In this document: positions 50,993 to 62,280 of the stretch, in pieces
Layout: each line of letters starts with the position of its first letter
How positions within the stretch are numbered: position 1 is the stretch's first letter
Source of the DNA: Setaria digitata
Lineage: Eukaryota; Nematoda; Chromadorea; Rhabditida; Setariidae
Assembly (NCBI GenBank): GCA_003640385.1
Contig: RCAB01000094.1
Location: 113,877-177,876 of the forward strand
Direction of reading: 5' to 3'
Length of the DNA stretch: 64,000 bases
Notes under the pieces: model-generated
The model's input: only the letters and a program-made list of their open reading frames with translations
What the model was told of the DNA's origin: nothing
Database searches by the model: none
Position numbers and translations under genes: made by a program

Positions 50993-51160
50993 GAATCAAT
51001 TAAAAGGCGATGAGAGAAATGAAACAAAATGTGCTAGTCTTGTGGCCCTGTCGGTCAAATGTTGCATTTTAATGACGCCTAAGGCTACTTCTAGGGCCAT
51101 CATATATAGCTTCCTAGCAAATATCCCTATCTCACTTGTTCAAATTAATTGTATATTCCA
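50993..51160. repeat. Diverged repeat unit, copy 2
   Basis: The second member of the pair described for 50153-50335. Conservation is highest around GTGGCCCT. Origin unknown: segmental duplication, old repeat family or tandem non-coding RNA genes. Confidence 0.6.
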
Positions 51161-51851
51161 TACACTTCTGTTTTATTCACTTTATTGAATGTAAAAAGTA
51201 GGAAATGAAGGAAAACGAAAAAAAAAAAAAAAAAAAAACAGAAAACAAAAATAAGCGCATTGGTTAACGAATTTGTATTAGATAGCATTTGCAAAATCTA
51301 ATTTATAATCACTAAAAAATTCGAAATACTGTGATTATTTGTTGTTAGTTTTTTTGTTCTAATTCTTACATTCTCAAAATTGATACAATTATTTTATTTT
51401 AGAAAGATCGCCAAAAATTGCAAAGTGTTATGAGAAATAATTAAAAAAATTTTTTAGCAAATGAATTTAAGCAGCAATTTGCATTTTTTTTTTTATTAAA
51501 TCATTCTCAATCATTTATTTGGTGAGATTTTTGCTAGCATATTTTGAAATCTCATCAGAAATTATTCGGTATCTTCGTTTTTAAGCCATAATCCGCAATC
51601 CGCTTTAATTTGTATGGTTCTCTAAATTCCAATCAAAATTTGCAAATGATTTAGTCCATTAATTAAACACTTTTGCGATTATCCTCTTGTGATATCGTTA
51701 ATGATGATTTCCTTATGCTACAATATTCATCTTTCATAATTTCATTTCAAAGCTACATTTTTTAATTTTTAGATGCAAATTTTTATCTGATATGTGATAT
51801 GTATTTTCTCATTGTAACAGTCATTGGTTATTAATTATTTAGAATGATCAG

Positions 51852-51882
<31 letters not shown>

Positions 51883-52257
51883 ATATTTCTCAACAATAGT
51901 ATCATGTTTCGAAAATAATCTTGCATTCTAACCATTTCATTATGTCCAGTAATAATAACAACCAGTTTAAACTGTTCCATGATTTCATTAAATCCATGCC
52001 ATCTAGCTTTTTTAACTTATCAACTCTTCTCCAGTAATTAAATATATCAAATTTTTATTTTAAAAACAAAAAAAAAAAAACAAATATGTAGAAGTTTGAT
52101 AAGTTAGGGAGGGCAGAAACTGAAGAAAGAGGTGGGGAGAGGTTAAAATAGGATCGTCATGGCAACGAAAAATTAATATTTGAAAAGCTATGTCTAGTTT
52201 TCAATCTCAGCAATGATTTCTTACGGTTTGAAAAATCGCACAAAATAATAATTTCAA

Positions 52258-52284
52258 TACATATATATATATATATATATATAT
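52258..52284. repeat. (TA)n microsatellite
   Basis: A pure AT array of about 26 bases. Confidence 0.95.
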
Positions 52285-54666
52285 GTTTACTATAAAAGAA
52301 CCTCTTAGATGATGATTTGGAGAAATGTTGTATAATTTAGTGCCTAGAATGCATAGCGTATAAAATTTCGTCTTTTCATATAAACGAAATGAACTCGTTA
52401 TTTAAATTTCAGGAAAAAAAAAAAAAAAAAAAAGAAATTAAATTTTAGGAAGCCGAAAAAAAAGAAAAAAGCCGATATCATTATAGAAGAGAATGCAATT
52501 AATTTAGGAATATGCTTCTCGTTACAATAGTTGCATTTGCATAACGAAATAAGCAACCTTCTTCCTCTTACAAACAGCTTATCCACTATTTCAACCACCA
52601 ATAACTTCATCGTTTTATTTTTTAGACGATAAGAATTGGTAGCAAGCAGTTAAGCAATTGAGTAGATTCAACTACTATTTGTAGCTAAATTTTTTTTTTT
52701 TTTTTTCAAATCTATCAAATCTTATTTAGTTTATTATTTAACAGGCCTTCCTTGACGCATATCATTATAATACAGCAGCAAAGAAAAAAATAAATTGGGC
52801 CATATAATGGAATATTTTTATGACCTTCTCTATGATAAATAAATTACTACTGATAATTTAACCTCTTTATCAAAACGTATATCAGATTGTGCTAAAAAAT
52901 ATAATGTAATTTATCGATTAAATCATCCGTTGTTAATGAAACGATTTACGATAAAAACTATAACACGAAATAGTAACTTTGCAAGCTAATATTTCGTATT
53001 ATTTTCAATTTTTTTTTTTCCTTTCCACTCTTCTCCTCAAAAAAAACAAAACAAAAAAAAAAATTATAATATATTATTTTTGTAGAAAAAATATTTTTAA
53101 ATTTCAACCACATTATTAACATTTTTATATTTATGAATAAATGCAGTTTTAAGGAAAAAAAAAAAAAAAAATGCAGAAATACATGATTGTATGAAAATTC
53201 AAGTAATTTTTTCATTTCTTTTAATAAAACTAAATGTTTTAGAAGATGTCAAAATTTCGTTATATTCACAAATTTTATTATTAAGACTATTCACTTATAG
53301 CAAAGAAGATGTATATCAGGTGAAATTCCATAATTTATATAAGTACTTTTAATGATCATTAATAAAAATAGATGAATTTAGTGAGGAAAGGAGTGGAAAA
53401 AAAAAAAAAAAAAAATAAGGCAGAAAGGAAAAATGGAATTACAGGGCAAATAGTGGACAAGGGGACTTTTAGTAAAATGATAGAAAGCGAAGTTGCGTCA
53501 AGCAAATTGCATTCGTTACAAGGGATCGAATTGTTTTCGGTATATGTTAATTGGATGTGGTAGAAAATTGCTTAAAAAATTTGTTGAATTGTTTGAAAAT
53601 TACAGAGAAACCGCTCATTTTATTTCATTTTATATCCTTTCATTTTTATTTGACCACCAAAAAAAAAAAAAAAAAAAAAAAAAAAAGCGAGAAAAAAAAC
53701 GTGAAAAGAGAAATCACTATCAAATGAAATTTTCTTTCGTTTTAGTTTGTTTAAAAATATGCAATACCTGTTACGCTTATCTATTCTTTGCTATTAAAAG
53801 TAATAATTAAATAATTGCTAAATGTTGTTTAATTTCTTAACACTATTTGTTTCGTCAGTTTTTAAATTTTTATCCTCAACAACATACTAGTTGTTTTAAT
53901 TTTGATTGGAAATTATCAATTTTATCAGCCTTTTAATTTTAGCTTAAAATTTAGCTGAACAATGCTTAGCACTTTTAGCATATGTAATTTACATGTTTCC
54001 AGGCACGTAAGCTAAATATTTTAATCTGAACTATTCATATAAAAAGGGAAAAGGAAATGGAAACTGTTAAAATTAGAAGTAAAAACAAAAATTAGTAGCA
54101 AATTTTGTTGAACTTCTGTAAATCATCGAATTGATATCAATGATTTTTATTTCAAACTTTGAATATTTAACGATAATATCATTTATATGCATTTTCATTC
54201 TAAATATATTCTGTTTAGGACAATTTATATTTCAAAAAATTTAAACATGCATGAAATAATCGAAATTTCCAACTAATTTACAAGAGAAATGGTCTTTGCG
54301 AAAAAGAAGTGCTCAGAAGTGATTGATCATCTCAGATTATGCAAAAATAAAGCAGAATTAGTGAAAAGCTTATTTAATTATGAGGGGAAAAAAAAAAGAA
54401 AAATTTAAATATTGCTTGATTAATTATTCTCACATTGTAAAATCTTCACATTAGTTATAATTTCTCGTTTATTTATTTATTTTCGTTTTTTTTTTCTTCT
54501 TTTTTTGTTTTTGTTTTTTTTTTTTCATTTATTCATTCATTTACTTATCTATTTTTTTTTTTAAAGATGATAGATTTGAACTTTCCATGGCAAATTTAAA
54601 CTTAACACCAAGAAGAGAAAATCTTCACTTTCATTGGCAAATCAAATTTCTCTGGCAATTCTTCCT

Positions 54667-54670
<4 letters not shown>

Positions 54671-54704
<34 letters not shown>

Positions 54705-54750
54705 NAAAAAAAAAAAAGAGAAAAGAAAATGAAAAAAAAAAGAAAAAAAA
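54671..54750. repeat. Poly(T)-AAAN-poly(A) junction
   Basis: About 31 T are followed by AAAN and then A-rich sequence. Opposite homopolymers meeting at an N can fold into a hairpin, but they also look like a badly resolved assembly point. Confidence 0.85.
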
Positions 54751-55056
54751 AAAGAAAACTTTTTGTTCAATGATTTGGACATTCAGGATTGAGGAAAAGA
54801 TGGAGCAAATAGAATATAGAGTGAGACATGAGAAGTTTGGTAGATAATAAGCTCTGAAGGGATGGAAAATTCTTAAGCTTCTACGGTAACTCCTAGCAAC
54901 ACTTCCATTCAAACAGATTTCTTCATTACTCCAACAATTTCATATTTATTTATTATATATTATACAAAATTAGACTAATTATTTCATTACTTCATGATTC
55001 TTGTAAAAGCTAGATGAGCATTGTTTGATTAATATTGGCTTGAAATTATTTTAGGT

Positions 55057-55084
55057 TAATTTCTAAACTTATATATAAGTTTAG

Positions 55085-55090
<6 letters not shown>
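55057..55090. repeat. 34-bp perfect palindrome
   Basis: The two 17-base halves are exact reverse complements centred between 55073 and 55074, beginning TAATTTCTAAACTT. Directly after it comes a TA array. Confidence 0.95.

Positions 55091-55125
<35 letters not shown>
55091..55125. repeat. (TA)n microsatellite
   Basis: About 17 TA units directly abutting the 34-bp palindrome. Confidence 0.95.
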
Positions 55126-55128
<3 letters not shown>

Positions 55129-56300
55129 GCAAATTCTCTATAATTTTAATTCGCTTTTTAAATAATTTTAAAAATTTTAATTTTAAAAGTTTTGTTTTGT
55201 TGCAAATAATTTCTTTTTTAGCATCAAAGATTTTTATAAGATGAATATAATATGGTCCGAAATTTTTTGAAAAAATAAAAAGTGAAAAAGAAAAGAAGGG
55301 AAACAGGCATGTTCGTATAATTCTTAGGTAGACGACAAGTTACATTTAATTATCATCAGATGTGACTTATCAATAAAAATCATAACTTTCTCAACGATTT
55401 AATTAATGGTTGAAGAATCTGAATATATCATAATCAAACAAACATCAGGAATTATTCTTTGAGACTAATGAATGAGTTGGAATTAAATTATATAGATTCG
55501 CAGATTCATTCCTTTTTTAACTCGAGAAAAAAAAAAAAATTCGAAATTTTGGCCGAAAAAGATAGTTGCAGGCTTTGGACAAGTAAGCAAGCGTTATATG
55601 TCAAGAAATTCAGAATGCAGATCCATTGTCAACATAATTTCAACTGCTCTCGCTGCAGGTTTTCTATTTGTTACAGTCTAAAAGAAAGAAATTTATCAAA
55701 ATACTAAAAATTTATAAATATAGTTGGCATATTAAGAGTTAAGCGAAATTTCGGGCATTTTCTACTTTTTTTCTTTAAAAAAAAAAAAAAAAATAAAAAC
55801 CTAAAAGTTTCACTAAAACCTGCTGCGATAGATGAAATGATTTTTTTTTTTTTGTGTTATATTTAGAGGGTCCTAATAAAAAAAATTTTTTTTTCTCAAT
55901 GTGTTTTACAAAATATATATATATTTTTTTTTTCTGTAACATATATTTAGCAAAATGCAACATTTTAAAAATGTTTCGCGTTTATTTTAACATCAATTTT
56001 TGAGAATTTTTTCATTCCTTACCCTGGTGCCCGTTTTGTTTCTTAAAAATACACATAGATAAGTAGACATTATTGAAAAATGTTAGCTACTTCCGTGTAA
56101 TCTTCTCTTCTGGCTTTTTGCAAGCATCCGAAAATCATGATATTGAATTTTTGTAATATTTCCTTTTCTTCTTCTTCCTTTCTTTTTTAATATTTCAAAT
56201 TTTAAATTTATAACAAATCAACAAACTCACAACCAAAAATATTCATTAGTTAAATTGTATTTTCGTTATTGGCATAATTAAGCTACCTCCCTCGCGGGAA

Positions 56301-56315
56301 TGATTGATGATTGAC
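56301..56315 (+). promoter_or_regulatory. Overlapping PBC/Hox-like sites
   Basis: TGATTGATGATTGAC contains TGATTGAT and TGATTGAC, both close to the composite PBC-Hox recognition sequence, about 150 bases upstream of the first recognised mbr-1 exon. A functional role is inference. Confidence 0.3.
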
Positions 56316-56462
56316 CTGAACTGTTTGTTTATCATGTACCATAAATTTCAAAAACGGAAGGTTTGAAAAAAAAAAAAAGGGAGAGAAAGATCAACATGAT
56401 ATCTTTGAACGAAAACTTTAATATCCTTTAAATGAAAACCTTCATGTTTTAAATATTTGTAG

Positions 56463-59400
56463 AACCTGAATTAGACTGCAATACAAGTGCACAAGATTGG
56501 TCACCCACCGAAAAATGTCCATTTTGCGATGGTTTACGTGTATCTACGGATGACAGTCCCGAAAAAGTAAGTGAAAAAGGAAAAAAGAAATTATTAATGA
56601 AGGAATCTTTTTAAATTTACCATTAATTTTTATAGCAAAATTCTCTTCATCCATGAATTTATCTCGAATACAAAAATGATAACTGAGAAAATATTCTGTA
56701 TGAAATAGAAATGAAATGTGGAGAAAAAAAAAAAAAAAAAAGAAAGACAGAAAGGAAAAAGCTTTAATACTTGAAAATTTTGCATAAAATTTCACCAATT
56801 TAATTTTTTTTTATTTATTTTATTTTGTGGTCAATTTAATTTTCTCATTTATTTTGATTTTAGTGTTAGCTAAGTCAGGTTGCATAGTTGAATCATTCCG
56901 TAGTAAGCATTGTTACTTTAATTTTAAAAATATAAAAATTTTCGATAAAATCAAATTTAACTGTTCATGTAGAAAAACAGCAATTTTTTTTTTTTATCAG
57001 TTAATCAATCAAATAGTACTTTATAAAATTATCATTTCATTTCATTTCACATACAACATATATGAGAAATAAAATATTTTACTTGTTTCTAATTGTAAGA
57101 AAATAGGAAATGAAATAAAACAATGATTAATTAAAACAAAGATAAATTTTATAAGGTATTATTTTTAGGATTCGATAAGAATGGAACCTGAGAATGAAGG
57201 CACTGCTAGCGATGGTGAGTATTACGGTGCTGGTTGTTCGAATCAGGCTAGGCCAGAACAAAACACAACGAATAGTTCCCCAGAAAGTATAGGATATATA
57301 GAATCATCCGGTAGTTCACAAACTCGTCCATCTTATATGCATCCATTTTCAAACCTTTGTACTCCACCGGTTCTTCCTGTGATGACGCCATTTGTGCCTC
57401 TTCGTAAGTTTCTACTTTTTTTCTTTTTTTTTTTTTTTTTTTATGAATTTTTAAATTTCAATCAATATAATCAAGTTTAAAAAATTTAGTCATCAATGTT
57501 ATTAAACTGTTAACTAATTATACCAGTTTTTCCACATTTCAATTCAAGGCAATAAATTTGCTTGTCACATTTCATAATTTTAGCCTAGACATTAAAATAT
57601 CAAATCTATCAGCTACAGGCAAGAAATTTTTGTAATATTATTTCAAAAATTCCAATTCCATTTAAAAAAGCAAAAGTTAAATCTTAATAATAATTGTATT
57701 TAATATATTGAGTTTTCGATCAACACCCTATACATACATTCAGAAGTAGTGAAAGAGGCACATACATACATCAAAATGTTTGATAAAAAATCAAGATAAT
57801 GACGAATTATTGTATAAAACTACCAAAATCTTCCACCAAACAATTTTTTTTCCTTTTTTTTTTCTTTTTTTTTTTTTTTTTTTTTTTTTGAAAGTTTTAC
57901 TTTTCTTTTGAATGTTGATGATATTGCACACTTTTTTCCTGTTTTTTTTTTTTTCGCTCGAAAACGCTAAAAGCTTTTTGCTTTTTGTTTATTGTTTATA
58001 AAAAGAAAAAAAGATTCAATTTTAAAATATTTAGGTCAAGAAAAAAAAAAAGCACTATTTCTTGGCTGAAAAATAATAGCCCAAACAATCTTTAAACTTG
58101 ATCAAATTAAGCAACTATGCATTGTCATATACATATTCCTGAAAGAGTAATGTAGGAATTAATTAAGTCAAATCTCATCGCAGGAAAATATACACAGGAA
58201 GAGAAAGAGAATGGATAAATAATTTCAGAGCTATTATAATATTTAATGCACATTTTATTTTGTGCAAATTTAATTATCTTATCAAATTTTTATAATTACT
58301 ACCAAATGAAAATACTTCAGCTGAGATAGCGAATCAGTTATTTTGTCAGAGCCTTTTACAATGGAGCACATCAAATTTGCTGCTACAACAAATTGGTTCT
58401 CAACGTTCATCAGGTATATTAATTAGTATTATTACTATTATTATTGTTATTATTTTAAACTTGATCAAATTTATTGTTATTATTATTAGTATATTGTTTT
58501 ATCATCATTAATAAATGATGTTGTATCTATGGCGAAAGAAGAATTGAGGTGATCTCAGAAAGAGAATTATTAAGATTACTGTTAAAAGGAAATGCAAGGT
58601 GGTGATTACGGTAGATTCAATATTTGTCAATCAATTTCCAGGAAAATATCAAGTTATATATTACACCTAAGCGATCAGATTTGAATAAGTTTCACATAAT
58701 TCATAGATAAATCATATTTAATTTCTTGTGCTATGTCATTTTCTCATTTCCTAAATTATACTCGTTTCTACAATTACAAAAAAAAAAAGGAAGTAAAAGT
58801 AGATAATATGAAAATTTAACTGAAATATTTCTAGTACTAGAAATTCGAAAGTTAGCTAAAACACATTCCTAAGACAGAATTAGCTTAGCTAAAACTAATA
58901 TTGTTAAAAATTTTCCATTATAAATGAAATCTTTTAAACGTATTCTAATTATTTGTTCAAATGCTGATATTTCTAGAAAATCTACATAATCCAATAAGTG
59001 AGCAATATTTATTGGCTTCAAAAAGCAATACCTTAATTCATGGTAAAGAAAACAGTGATTCGGAAACGAATCACTTAATTCAACAAATGATTCCATCGGT
59101 ATCGGCAAAATTAGACGATGTTAGGCGAGCTGTTCACATGTGCGCCAACAGCGACTTATCAGCTTTATATGGCGGTAAAATTTTAAATTCTAGAAAATTT
59201 CCTCCGTATAAATTTATGAGATTAGCTGAAGTTGCATCATTTTGTCATTGAGACATGAAGCAGTTCAGTCTTCCCTGTATTGGATTGTTCCTCTCTCTTT
59301 TTTCCCATCTCTATTATCAACCATGTCGTGAGAGAAAGGCTTTTTTTTTTGTTCGTTCTTCCAAGGATTTAGCGTCTAGAAATTATAAGAAAAAAAAAAA

Positions 59401-62028
59401 AAAAAATTATGACTCGTTGGGATTCAAAAGGTGTCAAATGTTATTATTATGTTAGGCTTTATCATGATAATGGTTAGGTACTTTGGTTACAACATGGATT
59501 AACTTGATTCTCATTAACCGAAAAGGTGAGAATCAAGCTGAATTCATTCATTTGGTAGTAGAGCTTTTGGAAATAATATTTAAGGATGAGAGAAGTTTAA
59601 TAGATGAAAGTAATGTTCCATTTCGAATCTGGTTCGATGTAATTTCTTCATTTAGTCAATTAGTTTGAAAATAATTGTTGACTAACTTGAACTTGGATAG
59701 GAATTAATTTAAGTATAACTATGCAAACAAAAGTATTAACGATACTACAGGGTTATCAAAATCATCTTTCAACAACGAATCATTAATGGAGCAATCGAAA
59801 GCAATCTATAAAGAGGGAAGTAACGATAACGAGGAAATTGAAGAGGATCAGCCGTTAGATCTGAGTTCACGTCGTGCGCTTCAGGCAGCTACGCAATGTG
59901 CCGTTTCATCTGCTCACAATTCTCGAGATAGCAGACGACTGCGTGCATCAATTAATATGATCTCAGATAAATCATCGGATCATCCTTCTAAGTATATCAA
60001 ACTTTTTTTTTTTTTTTTAACTTATCCGAAGTCATGTCCATAAAATCACACATATATCGTACTTTTGACTAGATGTATAAACTTTTCTTGAAATGCAAAT
60101 ACACATCTACTCAAAAATAAGATCGATATTTTATTTTGGATAGCATTTAAGCAATCGATTATTGATCAGTTACTTGAAATTGAAAATTCAATGATTCTTG
60201 ATTTGCGTGTAGTTACATCCTGTTTTCAATATGCATTTTGATAAATTAAAGTCATGGAAGTTTATGGCAAACATTAGTTTCATGAAATGAAATGTTACAG
60301 TATGCAAATAAATATTTCTGAAATAATTTCAGAGATGAAGAAAATAATTCTGCAGTTGGTCATGCAAAAAATGTTGCTTTGGCAAGAACGATCCATCCAT
60401 CGATGAACAAAAGAAATTATAGCCAAGCAGATTTAGATGCTGCTGTACGAGACATTCGATGTGGACGTCTTGGGACACGACGAGCTAGTGTAGTTTATGG
60501 AATACCAAGGTCAGTTAGCATCTTTTAGCATGTAGTCCGTTGTTACTGAAGAAATCAGGAAAATATGCGAGAAATTTGTTTACAGTCTCTTTTTCTAAAC
60601 TGGAAGACGAGAAGATATCGATTCATGTTAGTCATTTCTACTTTGAGAAATGGCTTCTTCACTTCTTTGCAAATTACAGATCGACATTACGCAATAAAAT
60701 CTACAAGCTTGATGCGGCTGAGGATCAGCGTACAAATGGTACTAGTGGAAAGAAGAGACGTATGAATAGTTTTGGTACCGCGATGACACCAAACAATGAC
60801 AAATCTCCTCCAGCTGCTACGGTGCCTTTTCAGAACGATGCCAATAGTCGTTCTACTGAGTATGTAAAATTTAAATTTTGGAAAGATGGAAATTTTTTTA
60901 AACTAATTAATTCAGCATGATTTAAAATATTGGAAATTTTACTAACAAATTTTAAAAAAAGCAATTCTATCCGCTAACATATATTTATTACAGAATTATT
61001 ATACCTCCAACACAGGCGCTTTTAACAATAGATGGAGTGCCACTACCGGAACTCATTCAGGAGATTGGTCCAAAGAATAAACCCCACTATACAAATCAAG
61101 AACCGATCAATGGTATCATTATTCTTTAATTTAAGTATTTGCAAATTTGTAAAATATGTTGTTCGCATTTTGTAGCGTAATTTTCAACTGTAGGAAAGGA
61201 TGAGCCGATTGCGGAGAACAAAAAATCGCTTTGGTCGCCGTTTGCTCGTCAGCAATTACCCGAATCAAAGAAAGTCCATACGGAAGAGAAGAAAACTGAT
61301 GAAAGCCCAGTAAATAGCACTGAAAATCAATCCGATTGGAAAAAGTCTCGCCCGAAACGAGGCCAGTACAGGTAAAATAGATTTTCTGGATTGTACACAG
61401 TTTGATGTGCTGACAAAACTTAGTCATTTAATGTGTTATAGAAAATACAAAAAAGATGCATTGGATGAAGCGGTTCGATCAGTGCGACGCGGTGAAATGT
61501 CGGTTCATCGTGCCGGTAGCTTCTACGGGGTACCTCATTCGACTTTGGAATATAAAGTGAAAGAAAGAAATTTAACTCGCACAAAGTGTAAAAAAGCAGC
61601 AGCAGAAAATATATTTGAGAAAGCAGATTCCGGTAATATTCCAAGAATTTCTTGTTTAATTGATTATTAATACAATTTTTATGGTTGGGTGGATGGGAAA
61701 AAAAAGATATGACATAAAATTTGGAACTGAAATTGAGGTAATTGACGGTGTTTTTTTTTTAATCACCGTATTATTATCGCTAAGTCAGAAATTGAAAAGA
61801 AACACTTCTGTATGAAATTTCACACTAACACTTCACCATTTTCACAATGTTTCAAAGTAGAACTTGACAGGTCTTCATGCTAATGCCAATAATCCGGAGG
61901 GTTCATCGCCGAAAAATTCGCCTCAGCAAGCATCCTCAGCGAATCCAGCAGTGAATGATGTTAGTACGACATCAGCGATGAAAAGTGTTAGTGTAGTATC
62001 CTCAGCTACATCTGCAGTCCCTTCGTAG
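56463..62028 (+). CDS. mbr-1: MBR-1/E93/LCOR-family factor with two Pipsqueak domains (5' end missing)
   Basis: Eleven exons join in phase (about 624 residues visible): 56463-56566, 57169-57403, 58321-58413, 58977-59174, 59751-59991, 60333-60509, 60680-60859, 60994-61112, 61194-61371, 61442-61632, 61871-62028. The first exon enters in phase 1, so an upstream coding exon is missing. It carries DWSPTEKCPFCDGLR, which resembles the DWSFDENCxFC segment near the N-terminus of LCOR/E93 proteins. A CtBP-binding PLDLS motif lies at 59852-59866. The first Pipsqueak helix-turn-helix begins YSQADLDAAVRDIRCGRLG and is split across 60418-60509 and 60680-60714. The second is in 61442-61576 (DALDEAVRSVRRGEMSVHRA). 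The tail is Ser/Ala-rich. The two-domain layout matches honeybee Mblk-1, Drosophila E93 and C. elegans MBR-1; vertebrate LCOR has one. MBR-1 is a nuclear DNA-binding factor required for pruning of the AIM interneuron neurite in C. elegans. Confidence 0.92.
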
Positions 62029-62111
62029 AATTTCAGTTTAAATTTTTAATTTTTGTCAGTTGCAATTTTGATCATTAAGTATCATCCTTATTGGTCTAGT
62101 TTTTTCCTTTT

Positions 62112-62153
<42 letters not shown>

Positions 62154-62280
62154 CAAGTCAATGTGATATCTTTGATGTGATAGCAACGGTGTGTGTTAAA
62201 CAGATTTCGATTAGTGAACTTTCATGTCACTTCCATGTCTCATTGTCTCGTTTATTACACATAAAACACAATGCAATAAA
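62029..62280 (+). terminator. mbr-1 3' UTR with AATAAA at 62275-62280
   Basis: The stop codon is followed by a long poly(T) run and then GCAATAAAAGTG about 250 bases downstream. This is a standard polyadenylation signal at a reasonable distance. Confidence 0.55.

Larger units (their letters stand above)
49001..56462. other. Gene desert, part 2, upstream of mbr-1
   Basis: No confident exon. It holds a GC-richer block near 48880-49220, a diverged repeat pair at 50153-50335 and 50993-51160, TA arrays, a 34-bp palindrome at 55057 and several homopolymers. The missing 5' exon or exons of mbr-1 should lie here or further upstream. Confidence 0.5.
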
